From NCBI RefSeq assembly GCF_900116865.1, contig NZ_FPCD01000004.1, forward strand, positions 186,001-250,000: DNA of 64,000 nucleotides, read 5' to 3'. A program made the position numbers and the translations under genes. Under the pieces are notes generated by a model that made no database searches, was not told the origin of the DNA, and worked only from the letters and a program-made list of their open reading frames with translations. This DNA is from Butyrivibrio sp. M55 (GTDB lineage Bacteria > Bacillota > Clostridia > Lachnospirales > Lachnospiraceae). The stretch's first letter is position 1. The number at the start of each line of letters is the position of its first letter. Of this stretch, positions 1 through 8,360 are shown piece by piece.

Positions 1-1529
1 AAGAGTACTTCTCGCTTGCGGATGAGTTTGCGGAGAAGCTACGGACAGGCACATTTGCCGAGGACTTACGTACGCAGCTTAGACATATCTTGGAATACTA
101 CGGACAGGATCCCTTTATCGTGCGTTCAAGCAGTATTCTTGAAGATGGATTCGGCAATGCTTTTGCGGGTAAGTATGAATCAGTTTTTTGTGCTAACAGA
201 GGAACGCTTGAGGAGCGACTTGAAGAATTTGAAAATGCGATCAGGACGGTTTATGCAAGTACCATGAGCTTGTCGGCGCTTGACTACCGTAAGAGGCGAG
301 GACTTGATAAAAGAGATGAGCAGATGGCTCTTCTCGTGCAGAGAGTTTCGGGCTCATATTACGGACAGTACTATATGCCATGCGCTGCGGGAGTTGGGTA
401 TTCCTACAGTCCGTACAAGTTTCTTGCGGATATCGATCCTCAGGCCGGAATGCTCAGGCTTGTAATGGGGCTTGGAACATCCGCTGTCGACAGGACAATG
501 GGTTCGTACCCACGCCTTGTAAGTCTTGATATGCCTGAGGCGACATCTTGTGTGACGGTTGCGGAAAGGCATCAGTTCTCACAGAGAGCGGTGGAAGTTG
601 TTGATGTAACAGAGCATGAGCTCAAGAGATTGGAGCTTAGGGATATTGAGAAGAAACTTCCGATGTATCTGATCAATACTTTGCTTGAGCATGATTATGA
701 AGTTGAGGGCTCTCTTAAAGAAAGAGGAATCCTTCGCGATGTAAGATTTATTTCCTGCAGAGGACTTGTCAGAAAAGAAGAGATAATGGCGCGGATGCAG
801 AAGCTCATGAAGTGTATTCAGGATGAATACGAGCATCCCGTGGATATTGAGTTTACGATAAATCTGTCGGATACGGGAGAGTATTCGATAAACCTTCTGC
901 AGTGCAGACCGCTGCAGGTTTCAAAGGATACGGGAAGTGTGACGATTCCGAAAGATGTGGATAAAGATGAAATTTTGCTTGAAAATGTGGATTCATCAAT
1001 GGGACTTTCAAGGAGCGTTCCGATCGATCTTATCGTATATGTCGATCCCAAGGCTTATTACAATATGCCATACGCGGATAAACCAAACATTGCAAGCATT
1101 ATCGGAAAAGTCAACTGGACATACAGAGACAAGGGAAAACATATGATGCTGATAGTCCCCGGACGTATAGGTACATCGTCACCCGAACTTGGCGTTCCGA
1201 CTACCTTTGCGGACATTAGTGAATTTGAAGCAGTGTGCGAAGTCGAGGAAAAAGAAGCCGGCTACAATCCCGAGTTATCCTATGGAAGCCATATTTTCCA
1301 GGATCTTGTTGAGGCGGATATTCTCTACACTGCTGTGTTTAGCGGTGAGAAGACAGTGGTTTTTGCACCTGATAAGTTTGCGAGGTTTAAGGATATTACG
1401 GGAGAGTTCTGTGATGATTCGGGAATTACAGGCGATTCAAATGTTGTGAGTGTCTATGATCTGAGCGATTCAGGATGCACACTTTACTATGACCTTGAGG
1501 CGAATCACCTGATGCTTAGGGCGAATTGA
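1..1529 (+). CDS. PEP/pyruvate-binding domain protein (5' end outside window)
   Basis: The reading frame is open from the first bases of the window, so the gene begins upstream; a TTG at 90 is internal. The visible ~508 residues open with the end of an ATP-grasp-like PEP/pyruvate-binding domain (GQDPFIVRSSSILEDG, then the Ala-Gly-Lys-Tyr loop) and reach the strand that usually closes that domain (INLLQCRPLQ) near residue 305. A further ~200 residues follow that I do not recognise. The phosphohistidine swivel domain and the TIM-barrel of true PEP synthase or pyruvate phosphate dikinase are not visible, so this is probably a family relative of unknown role rather than a complete PpsA or PpdK. 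The N-terminal part cannot be judged. It stands alone with no clear operon partner downstream. Confidence 0.75.
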   Translation, partial: EYFSLADEFAEKLRTGTFAEDLRTQLRHILEYYGQDPFIVRSSSILEDGFGNAFAGKYESVFCANRGTLEERLEEFENAIRTVYASTMSLSALDYRKRRGLDKRDEQMALLVQRVSGSYYGQYYMPCAAGVGYSYSPYKFLADIDPQAGMLRLVMGLGTSAVDRTMGSYPRLVSLDMPEATSCVTVAERHQFSQRAVEVVDVTEHELKRLELRDIEKKLPMYLINTLLEHDYEVEGSLKERGILRDVRFISCRGLVRKEEIMARMQKLMKCIQDEYEHPVDIEFTINLSDTGEYSINLLQCRPLQVSKDTGSVTIPKDVDKDEILLENVDSSMGLSRSVPIDLIVYVDPKAYYNMPYADKPNIASIIGKVNWTYRDKGKHMMLIVPGRIGTSSPELGVPTTFADISEFEAVCEVEEKEAGYNPELSYGSHIFQDLVEADILYTAVFSGEKTVVFAPDKFARFKDITGEFCDDSGITGDSNVVSVYDLSDSGCTLYYDLEANHLMLRAN

Positions 1530-1686
1530 GCAGGATGATAAAGAAACAGTACAGCTTTTTCCTTGTATAATAAAAATCCATATGCATATCATAAAGTTAA
1601 TATATTCTTGCTTTTCCGTCATTTTAAGGACTATCGAATGTTAGGAAAAGAATATTACTAGATGATGAGAGGTATGATCAGGCATT

Positions 1687-2091
1687 ATGGGTATGGCAGT
1701 AAGAAGCAAGGAAATTATTTACGACACAAGAATTGATGGAAAGGAGATTCAGACCGACAGCGGAAACAAAGTGACGTTTACCGGCAATTATTTCTGGTTG
1801 AAGACCGAGGGCTTTTTTGAAGAGTTAAATGTGTATTTCTTTGTGGATATTGACGGAGAAAAACAGGTAATCGAGTGGAATAAAGGCGACAGTGGCGAAG
1901 GCTGGTATTTGCGCCGCTGGAAGGAAAGAGAAGATGAAAAGTATTCATCACTTGATTCATATATTTATAAGATGATCTATTCCAAAATTCCTGAAAGGGA
2001 AGGCCAGATCTCAAAACCCGAATGGTTATTCTTTGACAGCGGATCTGAAGAAAGCAGAACTTTCATTAACATGTTGGAAAATTTAAAATAA
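1687..2091 (+). CDS. Hypothetical protein, 134 aa
   Basis: Short soluble acidic protein with no signal peptide or membrane segment and no motif I recognise. It alternates charged and aromatic residues (for example NYFWLKTEGFFEELNVYFFVDIDGEKQVIEWNKG at about 33-66, shown here only as its first and last motifs NYFWLK and VIEWNKG), which suggests a small beta-sheet fold. A GAGG element at 1669-1672 precedes the ATG at 1687; a second in-frame ATG at 1693 is equally possible. It is followed closely by a strong terminator, so it is a monocistronic unit. Function unknown. Confidence 0.55.
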   Translation: MGMAVRSKEIIYDTRIDGKEIQTDSGNKVTFTGNYFWLKTEGFFEELNVYFFVDIDGEKQVIEWNKGDSGEGWYLRRWKEREDEKYSSLDSYIYKMIYSKIPEREGQISKPEWLFFDSGSEESRTFINMLENLK

Positions 2092-2108
2092 GTAATATAT
2101 AAAAAGAG

Positions 2109-2140
2109 GGACCGACGTATTCACATATGTCGGTCCTTCT
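2109..2140. terminator. Bidirectional intrinsic terminator
   Basis: GGACCGACGTAT and ATATGTCGGTCC form a 12-bp stem with one G-U pair. It is flanked by TTCTT on the plus strand and by an A-run (T-run on the minus strand) upstream, so it can end both the 134-aa gene and the convergent lipoprotein gene. Confidence 0.85.
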
Positions 2141-2155
2141 TGTAAGGAAACATTG

Positions 2156-3211
2156 TCAGCGAGTCAGCGTATAATCAAGCTTCTTCCAATCTGCTGTTTT
2201 GCCGTTTTTGATTTCATCAGTAAGGCCTTCAGCTTTTTCTTTATCTGTAATCATTTTATCAACTTCACTTAAGGGAAGTGTAGTGAAATTACTATCCTTG
2301 AATTCATCACGATATTTTTCAAACACAGCATCAGATTCATCACGTGGAAATTTATCATAGATATAATCCGGATATCCATTTTCAAAATCAATGTCAGATG
2401 TATCATAGTTGTCTTTTGCTAATGTTAATATAGTATCTTTTGAATATTCATCGGAGTTTTTATTAAATTGGATTAAAGCAGAACAACTGTTATCGCTATT
2501 ACAATAATTTGCATAATCTGAATATTCAATTTTATAAAGGAAATGCCATTTTGAATCGCCACCAACAAAGCTTTTTTCATATACTGCACATGTGCCTGAA
2601 CCACCGCGGAAACAAATATATCCAAATTCATTAATGAGGAATAAGCGTCTACACCATGCAACATCAGAATAAATAGCTTTCAAAGATCCATTAAAATTTT
2701 TGATAATCAATACTTCTTCATTATCGGTAACAGGATTAGTTATTCTGATTTTTAACACCAATTCTTTTTCGCCATCGCTACCGCAGTCTATTGATGCATA
2801 TTGGATTGAGTCAAATTTTGAATCGCTACACCTAAGCTCTAAGCGTTTATCTATTATAGTGTTTACAAGCTCATCTATTGTAAAATCTTTTTTCTTTCCT
2901 ATAATCTTAAACTCGTCATTTAAAGGATCTGTGAAGTCATTTTCCGAATCTATATGAACTTTCGTCTCACCTCGAAGAAAGCTCGCATAAATTGGGTCAA
3001 GTTCCTGACCGGTATACAAAACTTCTGTTGAAGCACTTGCTGCAGAATCTTCTTCATTATCTTCCGTAGTCTCTACTACAGATTCAGTTGTAACTTCATC
3101 ATTATTTTCGGAAGTAGTTGTCACACTCACATCATTTTGTTTGTTATCATTTTTAGCGCACGCTGTAATAGTCACTAAGCATAAAAGTATTGTAAAAAGT
3201 CTGGTTTTCAT
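2156..3211 (-). CDS. Putative lipoprotein, 351 aa
   Basis: The N-terminus MKTRLFTILLCLVTITAC is a lipoprotein signal with the lipobox ITAC, so the mature protein starts at Cys18 and is anchored on the outer face of the membrane. An acidic, Ser/Thr/Glu-rich spacer (about 22-65) leads to a globular domain of ~285 residues that I cannot assign; it contains several Asp/Glu-rich loops and a few Cys (for example CSDSKFD, CGSDGEK, CAVYEK). The ATG overlaps the stop of the upstream HTH gene in an ATGA arrangement, so the two are translationally coupled and probably share one promoter. No function is evident from the sequence. Confidence 0.65.
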   Translation of the reverse strand: MKTRLFTILLCLVTITACAKNDNKQNDVSVTTTSENNDEVTTESVVETTEDNEEDSAASASTEVLYTGQELDPIYASFLRGETKVHIDSENDFTDPLNDEFKIIGKKKDFTIDELVNTIIDKRLELRCSDSKFDSIQYASIDCGSDGEKELVLKIRITNPVTDNEEVLIIKNFNGSLKAIYSDVAWCRRLFLINEFGYICFRGGSGTCAVYEKSFVGGDSKWHFLYKIEYSDYANYCNSDNSCSALIQFNKNSDEYSKDTILTLAKDNYDTSDIDFENGYPDYIYDKFPRDESDAVFEKYRDEFKDSNFTTLPLSEVDKMITDKEKAEGLTDEIKNGKTADWKKLDYTLTR

Positions 3212-3504
3212 ATATTTCCAATCTTACTTGCATTTATTACTTCCTCAATGCTGTTATAAACAGGTTCGGAAAATAAATTGTTTATTTCTTGTATCAGTCC
3301 TAGTTCCATGGTAAGTTTTATAAAAGATTCAAGTGAAATCTTTCCGGTTTTCTCAAACTTTCGCAAAGTGGCATAACTTACATTGCTTCTTCCGGCAAGT
3401 TGTTTTTGGGTAATCTTTTTCCTTTTTCTAACGCTTTTGATCTTATTGGCCAATCTAAGGGCAACATCAGACGGCGTATCCCACAAGTAATTTGTATAAT
3501 CCAT
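3208..3504 (-). CDS. XRE-family HTH regulator, antitoxin-like (HipB type)
   Basis: 98 aa. A Cro/C1-type HTH spans about residues 17-68 (LANKIKSVRKRKKITQKQLAGRSNVS as recognition region, then ATLRKFEKTGKISLESF). The Leu-Glu-Ser-Phe-Ile-Lys-Leu motif and the tail around NNLFSEPVYNSIEEVI resemble HipB-like antitoxins that normally sit directly before a HipA kinase gene. Here no HipA follows; a lipoprotein gene overlaps its 3' end by 4 nt instead. It presumably binds its own promoter region at 3505-3733. The HTH assignment is firm, the antitoxin relationship is an inference from the sequence style. Confidence 0.8.
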   Translation of the reverse strand: MDYTNYLWDTPSDVALRLANKIKSVRKRKKITQKQLAGRSNVSYATLRKFEKTGKISLESFIKLTMELGLIQEINNLFSEPVYNSIEEVINASKIGNI

Positions 3505-3669
3505 AGTGGTATCCTCGCTTTATATGATCACACTTCTTTATTGCTATTATTATAGCATTTTGTGGCTAAAATCTCAATAAATTGATATTATAGTAGCAAT
3601 TATTTATCACACCCTTATCGAGCCTTGATCAATAAAATCCCAGATGATAAATATTATCAATTCAGGAGA

Positions 3670-3701
3670 TTGCCTACAATACTGCGTTAGCATATACTAA
3701 C
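3670..3701 (+). promoter_or_regulatory. Sigma-A-like promoter of the surface protein gene, with inverted repeat
   Basis: TTGCCT (3670-3675), a 17-bp spacer and TATACT (3693-3698). An inverted repeat GTTAG-CATATA-CTAAC (3686-3701) straddles the -10 box and could be an operator. The stretch 3505-3660 also holds imperfect inverted repeats around ATTGCTA and TAGCAAT, suitable for control of the divergent HTH gene. Confidence 0.5.
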
Positions 3702-3733
3702 ACGAGTTATTTATATATTCTAAGGGGAACGTG

Positions 3734-6586
3734 ATGAAGAAAGTAAGAGATGTTGGAAGAAAAATTTTGATCATGACATTGGCCGGTATATTTAGCTTTA
3801 TGCTAAGTCCCGGATATGTTGCAAATGCTGCTGATAAGGGAGAAGTTAAGGCAGGAGAAAAAACGGAACTGACTGTTGATGACACTGTTACGCTTATATG
3901 CTCAAGTAACTACGCATATAATGGCAGAGAAGTAGAATGGAACTGCAGTAAAGACGGTGTTGTTGAGATTGTCGATACAGATGACGGAAACTCATACAGT
4001 TCCGTAACCAAAGCACAGGTTAAGGCAATTGCACCCGGAAGCGTTACTGTTACCATGCACGCAGAGGATTTCTGGGGATGGTACAAAGACGATGAGACTT
4101 TTGAGATAGAAGTTGCGGGAAACGAGCAGGTTACAGAGACACCGGATCAATCTTCCGAAAACACAAAAGAGAGTGCTGATGAGAAGGATAAGCCTGCAGA
4201 GGCACAGCAGCCTGAAAATACTACAGGGCCTAAAGATAACGGAGATAAGTCTAAGCAAGATTTACCGAAAGATGGCAGTGCTACAGAAGTAAAAGATATT
4301 GAAGCAGCAAAAGAACAAAAAGAGAACGTAGAACCTGTAAAAAAGAATCTTTTCATCAGACTTGTCGGAGCATTTGAATCAAAGATGGTCGGAGAGGAAG
4401 AGTTTGATGCGATTTCAAGCGCAACAACAGTATCGTACATTCCTGAACAGAGCAATTCCGTAAAGCTTCAGGCTGCGCTCTCAGAAAAGGAAACTGCAGA
4501 AGAAGTTGAAGAAGGTTCATGGCATGAACTTAGCTTTTTTAACAAAGAAGAAGGCGCCATAAAAGTTAATGAAGATCCTACAAAAACCAAGATTGTTGTA
4601 GAACCCGAATGTGAGGGAATCATTGCTGAATATAATATTTTCACAGGTGATGTGATTTTGTCGGGAACTCCGAAGAAGGAAGGAACCTATAAAATATATG
4701 TTGTATTTACAGATACTGAAGGAAGAACTGCTACAAGTAATGCAGTGGAATTCAAGGTGAATTCTCAGCATGAAAAGCTTTCTGAAAGACTTAATATCAA
4801 GAATTGCACGCAGACAGCCGACGGTAAATATATTTTTGACCAGGATCCATGGTATATCGAGGAATTTGGAGAAGATACGGTTGTCGTTCCAAAAGAAATA
4901 AAGGCATGGTTTGGTTCACATACATTGGGAACATATTCCGAAATTGGTAAGATCATTTCATTGTCTAATGGAGATGAACCTAAGCAGACACTTGTCATTC
5001 CTGACGGTTGCAATCTTACTATGGTAAATGTAAGAGTCCACAGCGGAGTAAAGATTGTTGTCCAAAAGGGCGGAAAGTTTTCGATAAGACAGTCTACCTT
5101 GGAAGGTATTGTTGAAGTAGAAAACGGCGGTAGTTTCTCATGTGATTATGTTGATTATGGTGCGGATGCCGGATTTATATACGGATCAACCATAAATGGA
5201 CAGATCAGGTTAAAAGACGGAGCTACAATAGAAAACTCCAGAATAATATCAAAGACAAATTATTCTGCAAGGGATGATATTAACAGAAAGAATCAGAATC
5301 CTGTAGTTGTAGTTGATGGAAACGTTAATGTAAAGGGTGATGTATATATTCTTGCCGATGAAGCTCCAAACGGTTCATATGGACAGACAGGACTTGCGGT
5401 AAACGGAACTCTTAATATTCCGAGTGGCTCTACCGTCGCTGTATACGGAGGCGGAAGATCACATCTTACAGCAAAAGGCGGAGATGCGGTAGTCCTTAAC
5501 GGAGGACTTATACAGGGAAGCGGAAACCTAATTGCTATAGGTGGTTTTGGAATGAACATCACCGGTGACAGATCACTTCTTGGAGGCGGTGCGGCAATAT
5601 CGGGTGACGGTTCTTTGGATGTTAAGAATATATATGCCGAAGGCGGTTCAAGCTTTGATACTTTGGTAAAGCCTGTACAGGGAAAAATCCTTGTTTCTAC
5701 AAGATCTGATGTTACTGCCGTATATGGAAAAGTAGATGGTTCAACCAGTGATAATTACTGGCATGGAACAGGAGACAGCAACAAAGTTCCCGTTGTAAAA
5801 AAGTACTTTGATGAATCCAAGCTTACCGTAGCAGAAGAAAAAAAGGATAAGGAAACATCAAAAGAAGAGAAAGCTGCAGCTTCGGTAAAGAATGATAGTA
5901 ACAATAACAATTCGTCACAATCAGGAGCTGCAACAAATGCCGAAAAAAACAATGCGGCAAACGGTTCAGTAAACAGCTCAAATACAAAGAGTGAAACCAA
6001 GAAAACGGAAGATAAGAAAAAATCAAAAACTGACAAAAACAAGACAACATCTAAGAAAGATAATGGTACAACTAAAAAAACAGATAGTACCTCTAAAGTA
6101 AAAGATAGTACAGCTAAGGCAAACACAACTCCATCAACACCGGCAGTTACAACAGCTGTAAACAAGACTACTTCTGCAACACCGGTTACAACAGGAACTA
6201 CCGAAAAGAAGAAAAGTAGTAACGGTACAAGAAATACTTCCGTTTCCAATAAGGCAAATTCAAGCGTAAAAAAGAATACCAACGGAGATGCCGGTAATAA
6301 ACCGGAAGTTCTTGGAGAGAGCAGGAAGAATACTGATAGTAAAGATGATGCTGTAAGTAACGATGATGTTAAAGATAACAGTGAGACTGAGCAGTTAGTG
6401 GCATCTGCCGATTCATCTGTCAATGAAGTATCCGAACCAGAGGAACATATTGAAGATTCTATTGTAGAATCCATGAATGAATCTAAGCATAAGCCCGGAG
6501 TCGGTTCATTTATTGTTGCATGTGTCGGTATACTGGTAACACTTACAGGTTGCGGTATATATACAATAAAGAAAGTAAGAGAATAA
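3734..6586 (+). CDS. Large secreted, C-terminally membrane-anchored surface protein
   Basis: About 950 aa. I place the start at the ATG at 3734 (AAGGGG six bases upstream) rather than the GTG just before it. Signal peptide 1-33 ending VANAA; a bacterial Ig-like domain about 35-130; an acidic Lys/Glu/Pro spacer; a second Ig-like domain about 270-345 (LSGTPKKEGTYKIYVVF); and a Gly/Asn-rich region about 400-660 with repeated short strands (GGSFSCDY, GRSHLTAKGGDAVVLNGG), consistent with a right-handed beta-helix. Residues ~700-900 are a low-complexity Lys/Ser/Thr/Asn stalk. A C-terminal hydrophobic helix (SFIVACVGILVTLTGCGIY) and short KKVRE tail anchor it; there is no LPXTG motif. It may be an adhesin or a polysaccharide-binding display protein; the ligand is unknown. 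Confidence 0.75.
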   Translation: MKKVRDVGRKILIMTLAGIFSFMLSPGYVANAADKGEVKAGEKTELTVDDTVTLICSSNYAYNGREVEWNCSKDGVVEIVDTDDGNSYSSVTKAQVKAIAPGSVTVTMHAEDFWGWYKDDETFEIEVAGNEQVTETPDQSSENTKESADEKDKPAEAQQPENTTGPKDNGDKSKQDLPKDGSATEVKDIEAAKEQKENVEPVKKNLFIRLVGAFESKMVGEEEFDAISSATTVSYIPEQSNSVKLQAALSEKETAEEVEEGSWHELSFFNKEEGAIKVNEDPTKTKIVVEPECEGIIAEYNIFTGDVILSGTPKKEGTYKIYVVFTDTEGRTATSNAVEFKVNSQHEKLSERLNIKNCTQTADGKYIFDQDPWYIEEFGEDTVVVPKEIKAWFGSHTLGTYSEIGKIISLSNGDEPKQTLVIPDGCNLTMVNVRVHSGVKIVVQKGGKFSIRQSTLEGIVEVENGGSFSCDYVDYGADAGFIYGSTINGQIRLKDGATIENSRIISKTNYSARDDINRKNQNPVVVVDGNVNVKGDVYILADEAPNGSYGQTGLAVNGTLNIPSGSTVAVYGGGRSHLTAKGGDAVVLNGGLIQGSGNLIAIGGFGMNITGDRSLLGGGAAISGDGSLDVKNIYAEGGSSFDTLVKPVQGKILVSTRSDVTAVYGKVDGSTSDNYWHGTGDSNKVPVVKKYFDESKLTVAEEKKDKETSKEEKAAASVKNDSNNNNSSQSGAATNAEKNNAANGSVNSSNTKSETKKTEDKKKSKTDKNKTTSKKDNGTTKKTDSTSKVKDSTAKANTTPSTPAVTTAVNKTTSATPVTTGTTEKKKSSNGTRNTSVSNKANSSVKKNTNGDAGNKPEVLGESRKNTDSKDDAVSNDDVKDNSETEQLVASADSSVNEVSEPEEHIEDSIVESMNESKHKPGVGSFIVACVGILVTLTGCGIYTIKKVRE

Positions 6587-6590
6587 AATT

Positions 6591-6626
6591 AAAGCCGGAA
6601 ATCGTGATGATTTCCGGCTTTATAAG
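6591..6626. terminator. Bidirectional intrinsic terminator
   Basis: Perfect 12-bp stem AAAGCCGGAAAT / ATTTCCGGCTTT with an 8-nt loop, lying between the convergent surface-protein and HU genes and able to serve both strands. Confidence 0.85.
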
Positions 6627-6628
6627 CA

Positions 6629-6904
6629 TTATTCGTTAACAATATCCTTCAGAGCTTTACCTGCTTTGAATTTAGGTGCTGTAGAAGCAGGAATCTCAAT
6701 CTTCTCACCTGTCTGGGGGTTCTGTCCAACTCTTGCAGCTCTTTCTGTTGTCTCAAATGTTCCAAATCCAACGATCTGAACTTTACCTTTGTTTGCAAGC
6801 TCATTTGAAACTACTTCGATAAAAGCTTTAACTGCCTTCTCTGATGCTACTTTTGTAAGATCGGCCTCCGTAGAGATTGCCTCAATAAGTTCTTCTCTGT
6901 TCAT
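6629..6904 (-). CDS. hup: HU-family DNA-binding protein
   Basis: 91 aa. Histone-like nucleoid protein that binds and bends DNA as a dimer. The start is the ATG at 6904 (MNREELIEAIS), placed by a perfect AGGAGG nine bases upstream; a longer in-frame version beginning further 5' lacks such a site and would add 11 residues not found in HU. The family pattern is clear: helical N-terminus, then VGFGTFETTERAARVGQNPQTG, of which the arm motif GQNPQTGE and the C-terminal PKFKAGKALKD are diagnostic. Monocistronic, with a strong sigma-A promoter upstream. Confidence 0.97.
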   Translation of the reverse strand: MNREELIEAISTEADLTKVASEKAVKAFIEVVSNELANKGKVQIVGFGTFETTERAARVGQNPQTGEKIEIPASTAPKFKAGKALKDIVNE

Positions 6905-6978
6905 ACTTTTGAACCTCCTTAATGCTTTTTCCATCACATAAATTACTTAAATCACTTAAGATACGGTGTGACTAAGGA

Positions 6979-7007
6979 ATAATAATACAATTGACGGGTG
7001 TTGTCAA
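6979..7007 (-). promoter_or_regulatory. Sigma-A promoter of hup
   Basis: On the minus strand TTGACA (7002-7007), a 17-bp spacer and TATTAT (6979-6984), about 75 bp before the hup ATG. Near-consensus. The stretch 7008-7159 between this promoter and the cysK promoter shows no gene or clear signal. Confidence 0.75.
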
Positions 7008-7159
7008 TTTTTTTATAACGAGAAACGGCGTAAATACTGGGCTTTGAACTATTTAATCGAGATATGTTAATGGAAAAATAAACATGTATACAAATAGACA
7101 AAATGCGCACATCAGTATCCATGCGTATCTTGGCTGATTTTGATTGGATTATATATTGT

Positions 7160-7227
7160 AATAAGCAAAGTTTATACTCCGCTATAAGTATTCCTTAATT
7201 TTCACCTCGGTACCCTTATGCTATGAT
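7160..7227 (+). promoter_or_regulatory. cysK promoter with TTATA-N6-TATAA operator (copy 1)
   Basis: An inverted repeat TTATA-CTCCGC-TATAA (7172-7187) lies 11 bp before a -35 TTTTCA (7199-7204), followed by a 17-bp spacer and -10 TATGAT (7222-7227). The 17 bases AATAAGCAAAGTTTATA at 7160-7176 recur identically at 20173-20189. The repeat fits the T-N11-A box of LysR-type activators and sits where such activators bind. Confidence 0.8.
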
Positions 7228-7287
7228 TCAATCATCAAAACAAACACGAACAAAAAATAAAAATGAAATATAAAGGAGAAATGAATC

Positions 7288-8223
7288 ATGGCAGACATCA
7301 AAGAAAGCGCATTGGAACTTATCGGAGGAACACCTCTTCTTAAACTTAACGGATATAGCAAAAAGGTTGGAGCAACAAATGCAAACATCCTTGCAAAGCT
7401 TGAGTACTTAAATCCCGCAGGATCTGTAAAAGACAGAGTAGCACTTAGCATGATTGAAGATGCTGAGAAGAGCGGAAAGATCAAACCCGGAGCAACAATC
7501 ATCGAGCCTACAAGTGGAAATACAGGTATCGGACTTGCAGCAGTTGCAGCAGCTAAGGGATACAAAGCAATCCTTACACTTCCCGATACAATGAGTGTAG
7601 AAAGAAGAAATCTTCTTAAGGCATACGGTGCTGAGATCGTTCTTACAGAGGGCGCTAAGGGAATGAAGGGAGCAATCGCCAAGGCAGAAGAACTTGAGAA
7701 AGAAATCGAAGGAGCAGTAATCCTCGGACAGTTCGTTAACCCTGCAAACCCTGCAATCCACAAAGCTACAACAGGTCCTGAGATCTGGGAGCAGACAGAC
7801 GGAAAAGTTGATATCTTTATTGCAGGTATCGGTACAGGTGGAACAATTACAGGTGTAGGTGAATATCTCAAGGAGCAGAATCCTAACGTTAAGGTTATCG
7901 CAGTTGAGCCCGCTACAAGCCCTGTTCTTTCAAAGGGAGAAGCAGGACCTCACAAGATTCAGGGAATCGGTGCAGGCTTCGTTCCTGAGACACTTAACAC
8001 AAAGATTTATGATGAAGTTATTGCAATTGAGAACGATGACGCATTTGCAGAGGGCAAGAACTTTGCAGTATCAGAAGGTATCCTTGTAGGTATCTCATCA
8101 GGTGCAGCTCTTAAGGCAGCTACAATCGTTGCAGCAAGAGAAGAGAATAAGGGCAAGAACATTGTTGTACTTCTTCCCGACTCAGGTGACAGATATCTTT
8201 CAACACCTCTTTTTGCAAACTAA
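7288..8223 (+). CDS. cysK: Cysteine synthase (O-acetylserine sulfhydrylase)
   Basis: 311 aa, normal length for CysK. PLP enzyme that makes cysteine from O-acetylserine and sulfide in the cytoplasm. The PLP lysine is Lys48 in NPAGSVKDR; the substrate loop is TSGNTGIG (about 74-81), and the phosphate-binding Gly loop GTGGTITG lies near 180. An AAGGAG site nine bases before the ATG fixes the start. It follows the first copy of the shared sulfur-region promoter and ends at a terminator before the C-S lyase gene. It differs from the second cysteine synthase at 13400, which is embedded in the nitrogenase-like operon and probably uses a different sulfur donor or serves a different flux. Confidence 0.95.
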   Translation: MADIKESALELIGGTPLLKLNGYSKKVGATNANILAKLEYLNPAGSVKDRVALSMIEDAEKSGKIKPGATIIEPTSGNTGIGLAAVAAAKGYKAILTLPDTMSVERRNLLKAYGAEIVLTEGAKGMKGAIAKAEELEKEIEGAVILGQFVNPANPAIHKATTGPEIWEQTDGKVDIFIAGIGTGGTITGVGEYLKEQNPNVKVIAVEPATSPVLSKGEAGPHKIQGIGAGFVPETLNTKIYDEVIAIENDDAFAEGKNFAVSEGILVGISSGAALKAATIVAAREENKGKNIVVLLPDSGDRYLSTPLFAN

Positions 8224-8302
8224 GAACCCTGTATAATTGCGAGAGTGGTCATTTTCACGAAGTAATTCGCATACAATTATATATTATTGAACTGACTAAT
8301 AT

Positions 8303-8343
8303 GAGACCGCTTGTCATCATACATGATGAGCGGTCTCAATTTT
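8303..8343 (+). terminator. Intrinsic terminator or attenuator after cysK
   Basis: GAGACCGC (8303-8310) pairs with GCGGTCTC (8330-8337), extended inside by TCATCAT/ATGATGA, followed by AATTTT. A second, weaker inverted repeat (around ATAATTG and CAATTAT) lies at about 8234-8280. The C-S lyase gene starts 18 bp further on with no promoter I can see, so partial read-through is likely. Confidence 0.75.
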
Positions 8344-8360
8344 AAAAAGAGGTACTTATC

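Noticed and set aside
5755-6474. 239-aa open frame on the minus strand
   Set aside because: Antisense of the Lys/Ser/Thr low-complexity stalk of the surface protein; its Leu/Phe/Ser-rich translation is a by-product and it has no ribosome site.
7221-7871. 216-aa open frame opposite cysK
   Set aside because: Shadow of the cysK codon pattern; no start signal, and cysK is a clear family member.
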